From an uncultured Eubacteriales bacterium (GTDB taxonomy: Bacteria > Bacillota > Clostridia > Oscillospirales > Oscillospiraceae), in contig URDJ01000037.1 in the NCBI GenBank assembly GCA_900546615.1, forward strand, positions 1-26,463: a stretch of 26,463 bases of DNA, given 5' to 3'. The position numbers and the translations under genes are program-made. Positions 7,268 through 14,832 of the stretch are shown piece by piece. Each line of letters begins with the position of its first letter. The first letter of the stretch is position 1. The notes under the pieces were generated by a model. It did no database searches. It was not told where the DNA came from and saw only the letters and a program-made list of their open reading frames with translations.

Positions 7268-8982
7268 AAGGCACGGCTCCGCGCAGCCAGCTGCGCATCA
7301 CCACCATCCTCGTCGCCATGGTCGTGGGCATCGTGGCCGTCATCCTAGTCTGCTGCATCCTGCTCTTTCTGAGCCGCTACCGCAGCGCCATGGTCCAGAG
7401 CGCCCGCACCAGCAGCGCTCAGGCCGTCAGCCAGGTCTCCAACACCGTCGGCAGCTACCTCTCCGACATGGACCAGGCCATGGAGCTGGTCGAGCAGTCC
7501 GTCTCCAGCTCAGGCGAGAGCCGGGACGAGCTGCTCTCCGTCTTCCTCAGATACAGGCCGGACGTCGTGGCCGTGACCAGCTACTCACCGGACGGGGAGC
7601 TGCTGGACTGCTGGGCTACAGGCCGGGAGCCCAGGGACGACATATTCAGGAACCTCTCCTTCGACTACGGGAAGGCCCGCGATTCAGGGGACGCCTACCT
7701 CACCGCGCCGCACGTCGAGACCATCTTCGAGGGCTACTATCCCTGGGTGGTCACGATGACGTCGAGGCTCGATGCCGGGGGCGAGGCCGCCTGGCTCTCG
7801 CTGGATCTGAGCTTCTCCGGCATCTCGAGCTATATCAACAACGTCAGTATCGGACAGAGGGGCTACTGCTTCCTCATGGACGAGGACGGCAACATCATTT
7901 ATCACCCCCAGCAGCAGCTGCTCTATGCCGGCCTCAAGTCCGAGGACACCGAGGCCCTCGCCGCGCTCAGCGACGGCGCCTGGGCCGACGACACCGTCAT
8001 CTACAGCCTCAACAGCGTCGGCGACAGCGGCTGGCGCGTCGTCGGCGTCAGCTACGTGGACGAGCTTGTGAACAGGAACGTCAACGAGATGATACGGCTT
8101 TCCTTCTGGCTTGCCGCCGTGGTGCTCTGCGTCGCGCTGCTCACGAGCCTTCTGCTCTCGAAGCTGCTGGGCCGGCCCCTGCGCGGCCTCGCTGACGCCA
8201 TGGAGAGCTTCGAGTCCGACGCCGACCACTTCTCCTATCGCCCCGTCGGCGGCACGAGGGAGGTCCAGGAGCTCTCCGACTCCTTCGAGCACATGGTCCT
8301 GCGCATCCAGCAGCTCATGTCCACCGTCCGCGAGGAGGAAATAAACCTCCGCAAGACGGAGCTGAAGGCCCTGCAGGCCCAGATAAACCCCCACTTCCTC
8401 TACAACACCCTCGACTCCATCGCCTGGATGTGCGAACAGGGCCGAAACGCCGACGCCGTCAAAATGGTACACGCCCTCGCGAGGCTTTTCCGCATCAGCA
8501 TCAGCCGCGGGCACGAGCTTATACCAATCGCCAAGGAGCTCGAGCACGCCGAGAGCTACCTTCAAATCCAGATGTACCGCTACAAAAACCAGTTCACCTA
8601 CGCCTTCGACGCAGACCCCGACTGCCTCGGCTTCTACTGCAACAAGATAACCCTCCAGCCCATCATAGAAAACTCCATAAACCACGGCCTTGACCTCATG
8701 GTCGAGGAAGGCCGCATCGACGTGCAGGTGCGCATGGACGGGGACGACATCGTCTTCTCCGTGCGCGACAACGGCGTCGGCATGAGCGAGGAGCAGATAG
8801 AGGCCATCATGCACAGCGAACAGACCGACCGCACAGGCATAGGTATCAGAAACGTCAACGACAGGCTCAGGATATACTTCGGCAAAAACTACGGCCTGCA
8901 CATCACGAGCGAGCCGGACGTCGGCACCTGCGTCGAGATCAGGATGCCGAAGATAAGGGAGGGCGAGTATGAGACGAAATAA
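7264..8982 (+). CDS. YesM-like sensor histidine kinase with extracellular Cache-like domain
   Basis: This 572-residue membrane kinase has a first helix at about 12-36, an extracellular region of about 245 residues with Cache-like features (YYPWVVTMTS, then GYCFLMDEDGNIIYHP), a second helix at about 282-304, and a HAMP linker. The cytoplasmic kinase belongs to the His_kinase/YesM-LytS class: phosphoacceptor His at about 377 in QINPHFLYNTLDS, N-box IIENSINHGL and G-boxes DNGVGM and GIGIRNV. I start it at TTG 7264, which overlaps the regulator's stop codon by four bases (TTGA) and follows AGGCAGGTGG. Longer in-frame starts lie inside the regulator gene and are shadows. The next gene encodes a sugar-binding lipoprotein that may present ligand to this sensor. 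Confidence 0.92.
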   Translation: MKGTAPRSQLRITTILVAMVVGIVAVILVCCILLFLSRYRSAMVQSARTSSAQAVSQVSNTVGSYLSDMDQAMELVEQSVSSSGESRDELLSVFLRYRPDVVAVTSYSPDGELLDCWATGREPRDDIFRNLSFDYGKARDSGDAYLTAPHVETIFEGYYPWVVTMTSRLDAGGEAAWLSLDLSFSGISSYINNVSIGQRGYCFLMDEDGNIIYHPQQQLLYAGLKSEDTEALAALSDGAWADDTVIYSLNSVGDSGWRVVGVSYVDELVNRNVNEMIRLSFWLAAVVLCVALLTSLLLSKLLGRPLRGLADAMESFESDADHFSYRPVGGTREVQELSDSFEHMVLRIQQLMSTVREEEINLRKTELKALQAQINPHFLYNTLDSIAWMCEQGRNADAVKMVHALARLFRISISRGHELIPIAKELEHAESYLQIQMYRYKNQFTYAFDADPDCLGFYCNKITLQPIIENSINHGLDLMVEEGRIDVQVRMDGDDIVFSVRDNGVGMSEEQIEAIMHSEQTDRTGIGIRNVNDRLRIYFGKNYGLHITSEPDVGTCVEIRMPKIREGEYETK

Positions 8983-9940
8983 ATGCGGCCTGACGTGCAT
9001 CCTGCTGGCACTCTTCCTGCTGACGGGCTGCGCCGCGGAAAACCCCTCCACCGACCAGTATCACGTCGCGCTCGTTGCCAAGTCCACGCAGACCGAATTC
9101 TGGCTCTCCGTCTTCGCCGGAGCCGAGGCCGCTGCCACCGAGTACAACGTGAAGCTCAGCATCACCGGCCCCGAGACCGAGGAGGACTACGAGACCCAGA
9201 ACCGAATGATCGCCGACGCCGTCGAGGACGGCGCCGACGCACTCGTCTTCTCGGCAATCGACTACGAAAACAACGCCTCCGCCATAGACGACGCCGCAAA
9301 GGCCGGCGTCAGGATAGTCGCCATCGACAGCTCCGTCGCCTCCGACATGGTCAGCACCTACATCGGCACGGACAATTTCGCCGCCGGCCAGATGGCCGCT
9401 CAGGCCGCCCTCGACAGGGTTGAAGGACCGCTCGTCGTCGGCATGGTGAACTATGACATCAGCAGCGCCAACGGGCAGGAGCGCGAGCGCGGCGCTACAG
9501 AGCTGTTCCTGCAGAGCGGCAGAGCTGAGATCGCCGCCGTCATAAACACCCTCGCAGAGGCGGGCGCCGCCCAGGATGACACCGTGCAAATGCTCGAAGA
9601 CCACCCGGAGATAAACGTGCTGCTCGCCTTCAACGAGCCTACCAGCGTCGGCGCCGCCTGCGCCGTCGGAGAACTGGGACTCTCCGAGGAGGTCTTCCTC
9701 GTGGGCTTCGACTCCAACGTCGCCACCGTCGACGGCCTGCAGGACGGCAGCGTGGACGCCCTCATCGTCCAGAACCCCTACGCCATGGGTTACCTCGGCG
9801 TCGAAAGCGCATGCAGGCTGCTCTCCGGTCAGGAGGACGAATTGGAAAAAACTGTTGACACCTCGACCCTCACTGTCGACCGCGAAAACATGTTTTCCAT
9901 CGACGGTCAAAAAGCTCTGTTTGCCTTTGAGCAGAGATAA
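8969..9940 (+). CDS. Sugar-binding lipoprotein, probable sensor subunit of the YesM/YesN system
   Basis: This 323-residue protein begins with a lipoprotein signal (lipobox LTGC, lipidated Cys near residue 21), followed by a periplasmic-binding-protein fold of the RbsB/type-1 sugar family (ALVAKSTQTEFWLSVFAGAEAAA near the start, GADALVFSAIDYEN, ALVFS and DSNVATVDGLQDGSVDALIVQNPYAMGY further on). Domain order is canonical, unlike mglB downstream. Its ATG lies inside the kinase gene (14-base overlap) and no permease or ATPase directly follows. It therefore looks like the third member of a sensing unit rather than a transporter subunit. The XylFII-LytS-YesN xylose system of Clostridium beijerinckii is a known precedent for this arrangement. 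The ligand is unknown. Galactose or a galactoside is the best guess from context. Confidence 0.85.
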   Translation: MRRNKCGLTCILLALFLLTGCAAENPSTDQYHVALVAKSTQTEFWLSVFAGAEAAATEYNVKLSITGPETEEDYETQNRMIADAVEDGADALVFSAIDYENNASAIDDAAKAGVRIVAIDSSVASDMVSTYIGTDNFAAGQMAAQAALDRVEGPLVVGMVNYDISSANGQERERGATELFLQSGRAEIAAVINTLAEAGAAQDDTVQMLEDHPEINVLLAFNEPTSVGAACAVGELGLSEEVFLVGFDSNVATVDGLQDGSVDALIVQNPYAMGYLGVESACRLLSGQEDELEKTVDTSTLTVDRENMFSIDGQKALFAFEQR

Positions 9941-9968
9941 TTGTGCTCATTGCACAAATTCATCCCTC

Positions 9969-9995
9969 TTGATTTTGATGCTTTATCATAATCAA
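9969..9995. promoter_or_regulatory. AT-rich dyad in the mglB upstream region (possible operator)
   Basis: TTGATT-T-TGAT, a 5-base centre, then ATCA-T-AATCAA forms an almost perfect 27-base inverted repeat with a single T/T mismatch per arm. It lies in a 188-base AT-rich gap (9941-10128) that stands out from the GC-rich surroundings, about 40 bases upstream of the -35 box at 10032. There is no T-run on the plus strand, so it is more likely a protein-binding site than a terminator. Two smaller overlapping repeats (TGAGCA/TGCTCA at 9928-9949 and TTGTGC/GCACAA at 9941-9957) lie just upstream. The YesN-like regulator is the obvious candidate ligand, by inference. Confidence 0.35.
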
Positions 9996-10031
9996 ATAAA
10001 AAATCACACTTCGTTTCGGTAAAATTTAACC

Positions 10032-10060
10032 TTGTATTCCAAAAAATATTTTAATAAGAT
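10032..10060 (+). promoter_or_regulatory. Probable promoter of the mgl-galK operon
   Basis: TTGTAT (10032-10037), 17 bases, then TAAGAT (10055-10060). Start of transcription would be near 10067, giving a leader of about 60 bases before the mglB ATG at 10129. Both boxes deviate somewhat from consensus, as expected for an activator-dependent promoter. The AT-rich dyad at 9969-9995 lies upstream, where an activator could bind. Confidence 0.5.
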
Positions 10061-10071
10061 TATGGTAGAGC

Positions 10072-10099
10072 AGATGGGAACTTTGAGGAAATCCCATCT
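10072..10099 (+). other. Hairpin in the 5' leader of mglB mRNA
   Basis: AGATGGGA (10072-10079) and TCCCATCT (10092-10099) are perfect 8-base complements around a 12-base loop. They lie a few bases after the predicted transcription start and about 14 bases before the mglB ribosome binding site (AAAGAGG). A 5' hairpin of this kind can protect an mRNA from decay. No riboswitch family was recognised. Confidence 0.45.
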
Positions 10100-10128
10100 A
10101 AATAATGAAATGAAAGAGGTTGATCGCG

Positions 10129-11436
10129 ATGAAAAAGTTTCTTGCGCTGCTTCTGGCTCTGACCATGGTATTCTGCCTGGCCGCCTGCGGCAGCACTGAC
10201 AGCACCCCGACCGACGCCCCCGACGGCGGCGACGGCACTGTGACCGATACCCCCGATGACGGCGGCGACGGCACCGTTGCCAACAAGGATAAGCCCCTTG
10301 TCTGGTTCAACCGCCAGCCCTCCAACAGCACCACCGGTGAGCTGGATATGGCGGCCCTGACCTTCAACGAGAACACCTACTACGTCGGCTTCGACGCCAA
10401 CCAGGGCGCCGAGCTGCAGGGCACGATGATCCTTGACTACATCAAGGCCAACATCGAGGGCCTTGACCGCAACAACGACGGCATCATCGGCTACGTCCTG
10501 GCCGTCGGCGACATCGGCCACAACGACTCCATTGCCCGTACCCGCGGCGTGCGCAGCGCGCTCGGCACCGCCGTCGAGGTCGACGGCGTCATCGACAGCA
10601 CCCCTGTCGGCACCAACATCGACGGCACCTCCCCCTACGTCAAGGACGGCACCCTCGAGATAGACGGCACCACCTACATCGTGCGTGAGCTGGCTTCTCA
10701 GGAGATGAAGAACTCCGCCGGCGCCACCTGGGACGCCGCCACCGCCGGCAACGCCATCGGCACCTGGTCCTCCTCCTTCGGCGACCAGATCGACATCGTT
10801 GCCTCCAACAACGACGGCATGGGCATGTCCATGTTCCTCGCCTGGTCCAAGGCTGAGGGCGTGCCCACCTTCGGCTACGACGCCAACTCCGACGCTGTCG
10901 CCGCTATCGCCGAGGGCTACGGCGGCACCATCAGCCAGCACGCCGACGTGCAGGCCTACCTGACCCTCCGCGTTCTGCGCAACGCCCTTGACGGCGTGGA
11001 CATCGACACCGGCATCGGCACCGCCGACGACGCGGGCAACGCGCTCTCCGAGGACGTCTTCTACTACGACGAGGCCTCCCGCAGCTACTACGCCCTGAAC
11101 GTCGCCGTCACCGCCGAGAACTACGAGAGCTTCCTGGATTCCACCGTCACCTATGAGCCGGTCTCCAACCAGCTCGACGCGACGGCCCACCCGACCAAGA
11201 ACGTCTGGCTGAACATCTACAACTCCGCCGACAACTTCCTGGGCTCCACCTATCAGCCGCTGCTCCAGAAGTACGACGACCTGCTGAACCTGAACGTTGA
11301 GTACATAGCCGGCGACGGCCAGACCGAGTCCAACATCACCAACCGTCTGGGCAACCCCGAGCTGTACGACGCCTTCGCCATCAACATGGTGAAGACCGAC
11401 AACGCCGCCTCCTACACCGGCATTCTCAGCCAGTGA
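10129..11436 (+). CDS. mglB: Galactose/methyl-galactoside ABC transporter binding lipoprotein, circularly permuted
   Basis: This 435-residue lipoprotein (lipobox LAAC, Cys20) should capture galactose or glucose for the importer encoded next. After a Gly/Asp/Thr/Pro-rich linker (22-53), the fold begins at KPLVWFNRQPS (55-65), which corresponds to VPVVFFNKEPS well inside E. coli MglB. Then follow YYVGFDANQGAELQG (84-98), the calcium-loop-like DRNNDG (113-118), a conserved Arg at 137, SNNDGMGM and PTFGYDAN. The segment that should be N-terminal, with NIYNSADNFL and AFAINMV matching TIYKYDDNFM and ALAINLV, instead lies at 355-435. The module order is therefore rotated, as reported for Treponema pallidum MglB-2 (Tp0684). 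I start at ATG 10129, with AAAGAGG upstream. Sugar contacts appear retained, so it is probably functional. Confidence 0.9.
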   Translation: MKKFLALLLALTMVFCLAACGSTDSTPTDAPDGGDGTVTDTPDDGGDGTVANKDKPLVWFNRQPSNSTTGELDMAALTFNENTYYVGFDANQGAELQGTMILDYIKANIEGLDRNNDGIIGYVLAVGDIGHNDSIARTRGVRSALGTAVEVDGVIDSTPVGTNIDGTSPYVKDGTLEIDGTTYIVRELASQEMKNSAGATWDAATAGNAIGTWSSSFGDQIDIVASNNDGMGMSMFLAWSKAEGVPTFGYDANSDAVAAIAEGYGGTISQHADVQAYLTLRVLRNALDGVDIDTGIGTADDAGNALSEDVFYYDEASRSYYALNVAVTAENYESFLDSTVTYEPVSNQLDATAHPTKNVWLNIYNSADNFLGSTYQPLLQKYDDLLNLNVEYIAGDGQTESNITNRLGNPELYDAFAINMVKTDNAASYTGILSQ

Positions 11437-11474
11437 GCCGTCCGGCGCAGTAAAACGCACAGTTAACCGAACCT

Positions 11475-11511
11475 TTGCTATTGGGGGGATCGCGCATCCC
11501 CCTGATAGCAA
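11475..11511 (+). other. Strong intercistronic hairpin between mglB and mglA
   Basis: TTGCTAT and GGGGGGAT (11475-11490) pair with ATCCCCC and ATAGCAA (11496-11511) around a CGCGC loop, with small internal bulges. It is followed by only a short TTT. A second, smaller hairpin (GCCGG/CCGGC, 11524-11540) precedes the mglA ribosome binding site GGGAG. Such structures after a binding-protein gene commonly stabilise the upstream mRNA or act as partial terminators, making binding protein exceed ATPase and permease. That role is inferred here. Confidence 0.6.
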
Positions 11512-11564
11512 TTTGTGATGAAAGCCGGGGAAAATCCGGCAATTCTTGAACGGGAGTAACTAGA

Positions 11565-13073
11565 ATGGCAGATGCGAAAAACGACATCGTCCTTTCAATA
11601 CGCGGTATGAGCAAGTCCTTCGGACGCAACCGGGTGCTTGACCATATCAATCTGGACGTGAAGCGCGGAACTGTCATGGGGCTTATGGGCGAGAACGGCG
11701 CCGGAAAGTCGACGATGATGAAGTGTCTTTTCGGCACCTACCAGAAGGACGAGGGGAAGATCTTCCTAAACGGCAAGGAAATAAGCTTTTCCGGGCCGAA
11801 GGACGCGCTGGAAAACGGTATCGCCATGGTGCACCAGGAACTCAACCAGTGCCTTGAGCGGAGTGTGACCGACAACCTGTTCCTCGGCCGCTACCCGACG
11901 AACGGCGCGGGCGTCGTGGACGAGGGCGGTATGAAGAAGAAGGCTTCGGAGCTTTTCCGCAAGCTGGGCATGACCGTGAACCTCAGCCAGCCCATGCGGA
12001 ACATGTCCGTTTCCCAGCGGCAGATGTGCGAGATAGCCAAGGCCATCTCCTACAACTCGCAGGTCATAGTGCTCGACGAGCCGACCTCCTCCCTGACCGT
12101 ACAGGAGGTTGACAAGCTCTTTGAGATGATGCGGATGCTGCGCGACCAGGGCATCTCGCTCATCTATATCTCTCACAAGATGGACGAGATATTCGAGATC
12201 TGCGACGAGATCTCCGTGCTCCGAGACGGCAAGCTGGTCATGACCAAGCCCGCGGCGGAGACCAATATGGGCGAGCTGATAACCGCCATGGTCGGCCGCT
12301 CGCTCGAGAGCCGCTTCCCGCCCGTGGACAACACCCCGGGCGACACCATCCTCTCCGTGCAGCACCTTTCCACGAAGTACGCGCCGTATTTGCAGGATGT
12401 GAGCTTTGACGTCAGGGAGGGCGAGATATTCGGCCTCTACGGCCTCGTCGGCGCGGGCAGGACTGAGCTTCTGGAGACGATCTTCGGCGTGCGCACCAGA
12501 GCCGCCGGGCGCGTTTACTTCAAGAACAGGCTCATGAACTTCACGAGCGCCAAAGAAGCCATCGAGCACGGCTTCGCTATGATAACCGAGGAGCGCAAAG
12601 CCAACGGCCTGTTCCTCAAATGCGACCTCACCTTCAACACGACCATCGCCAACCTCAGGCAGTACAAGGCCGGCCCCGCGCTCTCCACCCCTAAAATGGT
12701 GAAGGCAACCAACAAGGAGATCAAGACCATGCGCACCAAGTGCATGGGTCCGGACGATATGATCACAAGCCTCTCCGGAGGCAACCAGCAGAAGGTCATC
12801 TTCGGCAAGTGGCTCGAGCGCGAACCCCAGGTCTTCATGATGGACGAGCCGACGAGGGGCATAGACGTCGGCGCGAAGTATGAGATATACGAGCTCATCA
12901 TCAAGATGGCAAAGGCAGGCAAGACCATCATAGTCGTCTCCTCCGAGATGCCCGAGATCCTCGGCATCACGAACCGCATAGGCGTCATGTCCAACGGACA
13001 CCTTTCCGGCATCGTGAACACGAGGGAAACGGACCAGGAGGAACTTCTGAGACTCAGCGCAAAATACCTGTAA
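11565..13073 (+). CDS. mglA: Galactose/methyl-galactoside ABC transporter, ATP-binding protein
   Basis: This 502-residue cytoplasmic ATPase drives sugar import. It has the two tandem ABC domains typical of MglA/RbsA/XylG. Domain 1 (about 5-245) has Walker A GENGAGKST, a divergent signature (MSVSQRQMCEIAKA) and Walker B VIVLDEPTSSL. Domain 2 (about 260-500) lacks a classical Walker A lysine loop (GLVGAGRTE) but keeps the signature LSGGNQQKV and Walker B VFMMDEPTRGIDVGAK. This asymmetry is normal for sugar-type ATPases. The start at 11565 follows GGGAG by 8 bases. It lies 128 bases after mglB, past two hairpins, and 17 bases before mglC. Confidence 0.93.
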   Translation: MADAKNDIVLSIRGMSKSFGRNRVLDHINLDVKRGTVMGLMGENGAGKSTMMKCLFGTYQKDEGKIFLNGKEISFSGPKDALENGIAMVHQELNQCLERSVTDNLFLGRYPTNGAGVVDEGGMKKKASELFRKLGMTVNLSQPMRNMSVSQRQMCEIAKAISYNSQVIVLDEPTSSLTVQEVDKLFEMMRMLRDQGISLIYISHKMDEIFEICDEISVLRDGKLVMTKPAAETNMGELITAMVGRSLESRFPPVDNTPGDTILSVQHLSTKYAPYLQDVSFDVREGEIFGLYGLVGAGRTELLETIFGVRTRAAGRVYFKNRLMNFTSAKEAIEHGFAMITEERKANGLFLKCDLTFNTTIANLRQYKAGPALSTPKMVKATNKEIKTMRTKCMGPDDMITSLSGGNQQKVIFGKWLEREPQVFMMDEPTRGIDVGAKYEIYELIIKMAKAGKTIIVVSSEMPEILGITNRIGVMSNGHLSGIVNTRETDQEELLRLSAKYL

Positions 13074-13090
13074 GGTAGGAGAAAACGCTT

Positions 13091-14743
13091 ATGGTAGCAG
13101 AAAACACAAAGATCCTGACAGCTGAGCAGGAAGCTCAGCTGCTGCAGCCGATCGACGAGCATGTGGGCGCCATACAGGAGAAGATAAACGCCCTGCGTCT
13201 CGACGGCACGGACAAGGTTCTGGATATTCAGAACAGCTTAGAGAACCTCAAACGCGACCGCATCTACACCGCGGAGGAAAAGCAGAAGCGCGCCGCCGAG
13301 CTCAAAGCTGAGCTCGCCAAGGCCAAGGAGGTCGAGGCAAAAAACAAGGCCGAGGTCGCAAAGCTCGTAGCCGAGGCCGAGGAATACCTCAAAGCCAACT
13401 ACGGCGCATATTATCAGGCTGTGGTCGCCAGCTGCGCCGAGGAGAATGTTAAAGCTCAGGAGAGGTACAAGGAGGCCGTCGAGCAGCTGAACCGCGAGCA
13501 CCAGGAGACCGTGGCCAAGCTCTCCGACCAGCAGGAGCTGAAGGACGAGAAGTACGTCCACAAAAACCGCCTGTTCGACGCGAAGATGTCCCTGCTCAAG
13601 GAAAAGCAGAGCATAAAGGACAGGCGCCACGCCGCCTTCGACCACAAGTACCACCTCATAGACCTGCTGCGCATGTCCAAGTTCAGCTTCGGCGAAAGCA
13701 TGGCCCAGAAAGCGGAGAATTACCGCTACACCTTCAACCGCCGCGACTTCTTCCTGCGCAACGGCCTGTACATAGCGATAATCATCATCTTCATCGGCCT
13801 GTGCATCGTGACGCCCATCATAAAGGGCGTGCCGCTGCTCACTGTGAACAACATCCTGAACATCCTGTCCCAGGCCTCGCCGCGCATGTTCCTGGCCCTG
13901 GGCGTCGCGGGCCTCATACTGCTCGCCGGCACGGACCTGTCTATAGGCCGTATGGTCGGCATGGGCATGACCGCCGCGACCATCATCATGCACAACGGCC
14001 CCAACACCGGCTCCGTGTTCGGGAAAGTCTTTGACTTTACCGGGATGCCTATACTGGGCCGTGTGTTCTTTGCGCTCGTCGTCTGCATCGTGCTGTGCAC
14101 CATCTTCACCACGATCGCCGGCTTCTTCACCGCCAAGTTCAAGATGCACCCCTTCATCTCGACCATGGCCAACATGCTCGTCATCTTCGGCCTCGTCACC
14201 TACTCGACGAAGGGCGTCTCCTTCGGCGGCATCGACGGCACCATCCCCGCCATGATAATCCCCAAACTGGGCAAGTTCCCGACCATCATACTCTGGGCGG
14301 CGGCGGCCGTTATCGTAGTGTGGTTCATCTGGAACAAGACCACCTTCGGCAAGAACCTCTACGCTGTCGGCGGCAACTCTGAGGCTGCCTCCGTCTCCGG
14401 TATCTCTGTCTTCAAGGTCACCGTCGGCGCCTTCATCATGGCCGGCGTGCTCTACGGCTTCGGCTCCTGGCTCGAGTGCATCCGCATGATAGGCTCCGGC
14501 TCCGCGGCCTACGGCCAGGGCTGGGAGATGGACGCCATCGCAGCCTGCGTCGTCGGCGGCATCTCGTTCACCGGCGGTATCGGCAAGATCTCCGGCGTCG
14601 TCGTCGGCGTCTTCATCTTCACCGCGCTGACCTACTCGCTGACCACGCTGGGCATCGATACCAACCTGCAGTTCGTCTTCTCCGGTATCATCATCCTCGT
14701 CGCGGTCATGCTGGACTGCCTGAAGTACGTCCAGAAGAAGTAA
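13091..14743 (+). CDS. mglC: Galactose/methyl-galactoside ABC permease with long helical N-terminal domain
   Basis: This 550-residue protein combines a typical sugar permease (from about residue 222: FFLRNGLYIAIIIIFIGLCIV, then LALGVAGLILLAGTDLSIGRMVGMG and GGISFTGGIGKISGVVVGVF) with an extra N-terminal region of about 220 residues. The extension is highly charged, rich in Ala, Glu and Lys, and reads as long helices likely to form coiled coil (TAEEKQKRAAELKAELAKAK is one example). It has no signal peptide, so it should lie in the cytoplasm next to the ATPase. E. coli MglC is 336 residues and has no such domain. AGGAG precedes the ATG at 13091, and the reading frame is continuous, so this is a genuine fusion. 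Its function is unknown; regulation or scaffolding of the ATPase is possible. Confidence 0.9.
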   Translation: MVAENTKILTAEQEAQLLQPIDEHVGAIQEKINALRLDGTDKVLDIQNSLENLKRDRIYTAEEKQKRAAELKAELAKAKEVEAKNKAEVAKLVAEAEEYLKANYGAYYQAVVASCAEENVKAQERYKEAVEQLNREHQETVAKLSDQQELKDEKYVHKNRLFDAKMSLLKEKQSIKDRRHAAFDHKYHLIDLLRMSKFSFGESMAQKAENYRYTFNRRDFFLRNGLYIAIIIIFIGLCIVTPIIKGVPLLTVNNILNILSQASPRMFLALGVAGLILLAGTDLSIGRMVGMGMTAATIIMHNGPNTGSVFGKVFDFTGMPILGRVFFALVVCIVLCTIFTTIAGFFTAKFKMHPFISTMANMLVIFGLVTYSTKGVSFGGIDGTIPAMIIPKLGKFPTIILWAAAAVIVVWFIWNKTTFGKNLYAVGGNSEAASVSGISVFKVTVGAFIMAGVLYGFGSWLECIRMIGSGSAAYGQGWEMDAIAACVVGGISFTGGIGKISGVVVGVFIFTALTYSLTTLGIDTNLQFVFSGIIILVAVMLDCLKYVQKK

Positions 14744-14765
14744 TAACCCATAGAGTAAAAAGCAG

Positions 14766-14810
14766 TAAACCGCTGCAGCGCGGCGCGAAAACGCAGCTTG
14801 CAGCGGTTTA
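14766..14810 (+). other. Intercistronic hairpin between mglC and galK
   Basis: TAAACCGCTGCA (14766-14777) and TGCAGCGGTTTA (14799-14810) are perfect 12-base complements around a 21-base loop that can itself partly pair. No T-run follows, so it is unlikely to stop transcription fully. It could be a processing or stability element, or reduce galK expression relative to the transporter genes. galK starts 22 bases later with its own ribosome binding site. Confidence 0.55.
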
Positions 14811-14832
14811 ACTTCGCAGAAAGAGGCTAGCT

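Noticed and set aside
10072..10099. Possible riboswitch in the mglB leader
   Set aside because: Only a single 8-base hairpin is present in a leader of about 60 bases. There is no conserved aptamer core and no terminator/antiterminator pair.
10060..11511. Minus-strand open frame of about 480 codons opposite mglB
   Set aside because: It has Val/Gly/Ala-rich low-complexity composition with no motif, and mglB on the other strand is fully supported by lipobox and fold motifs.
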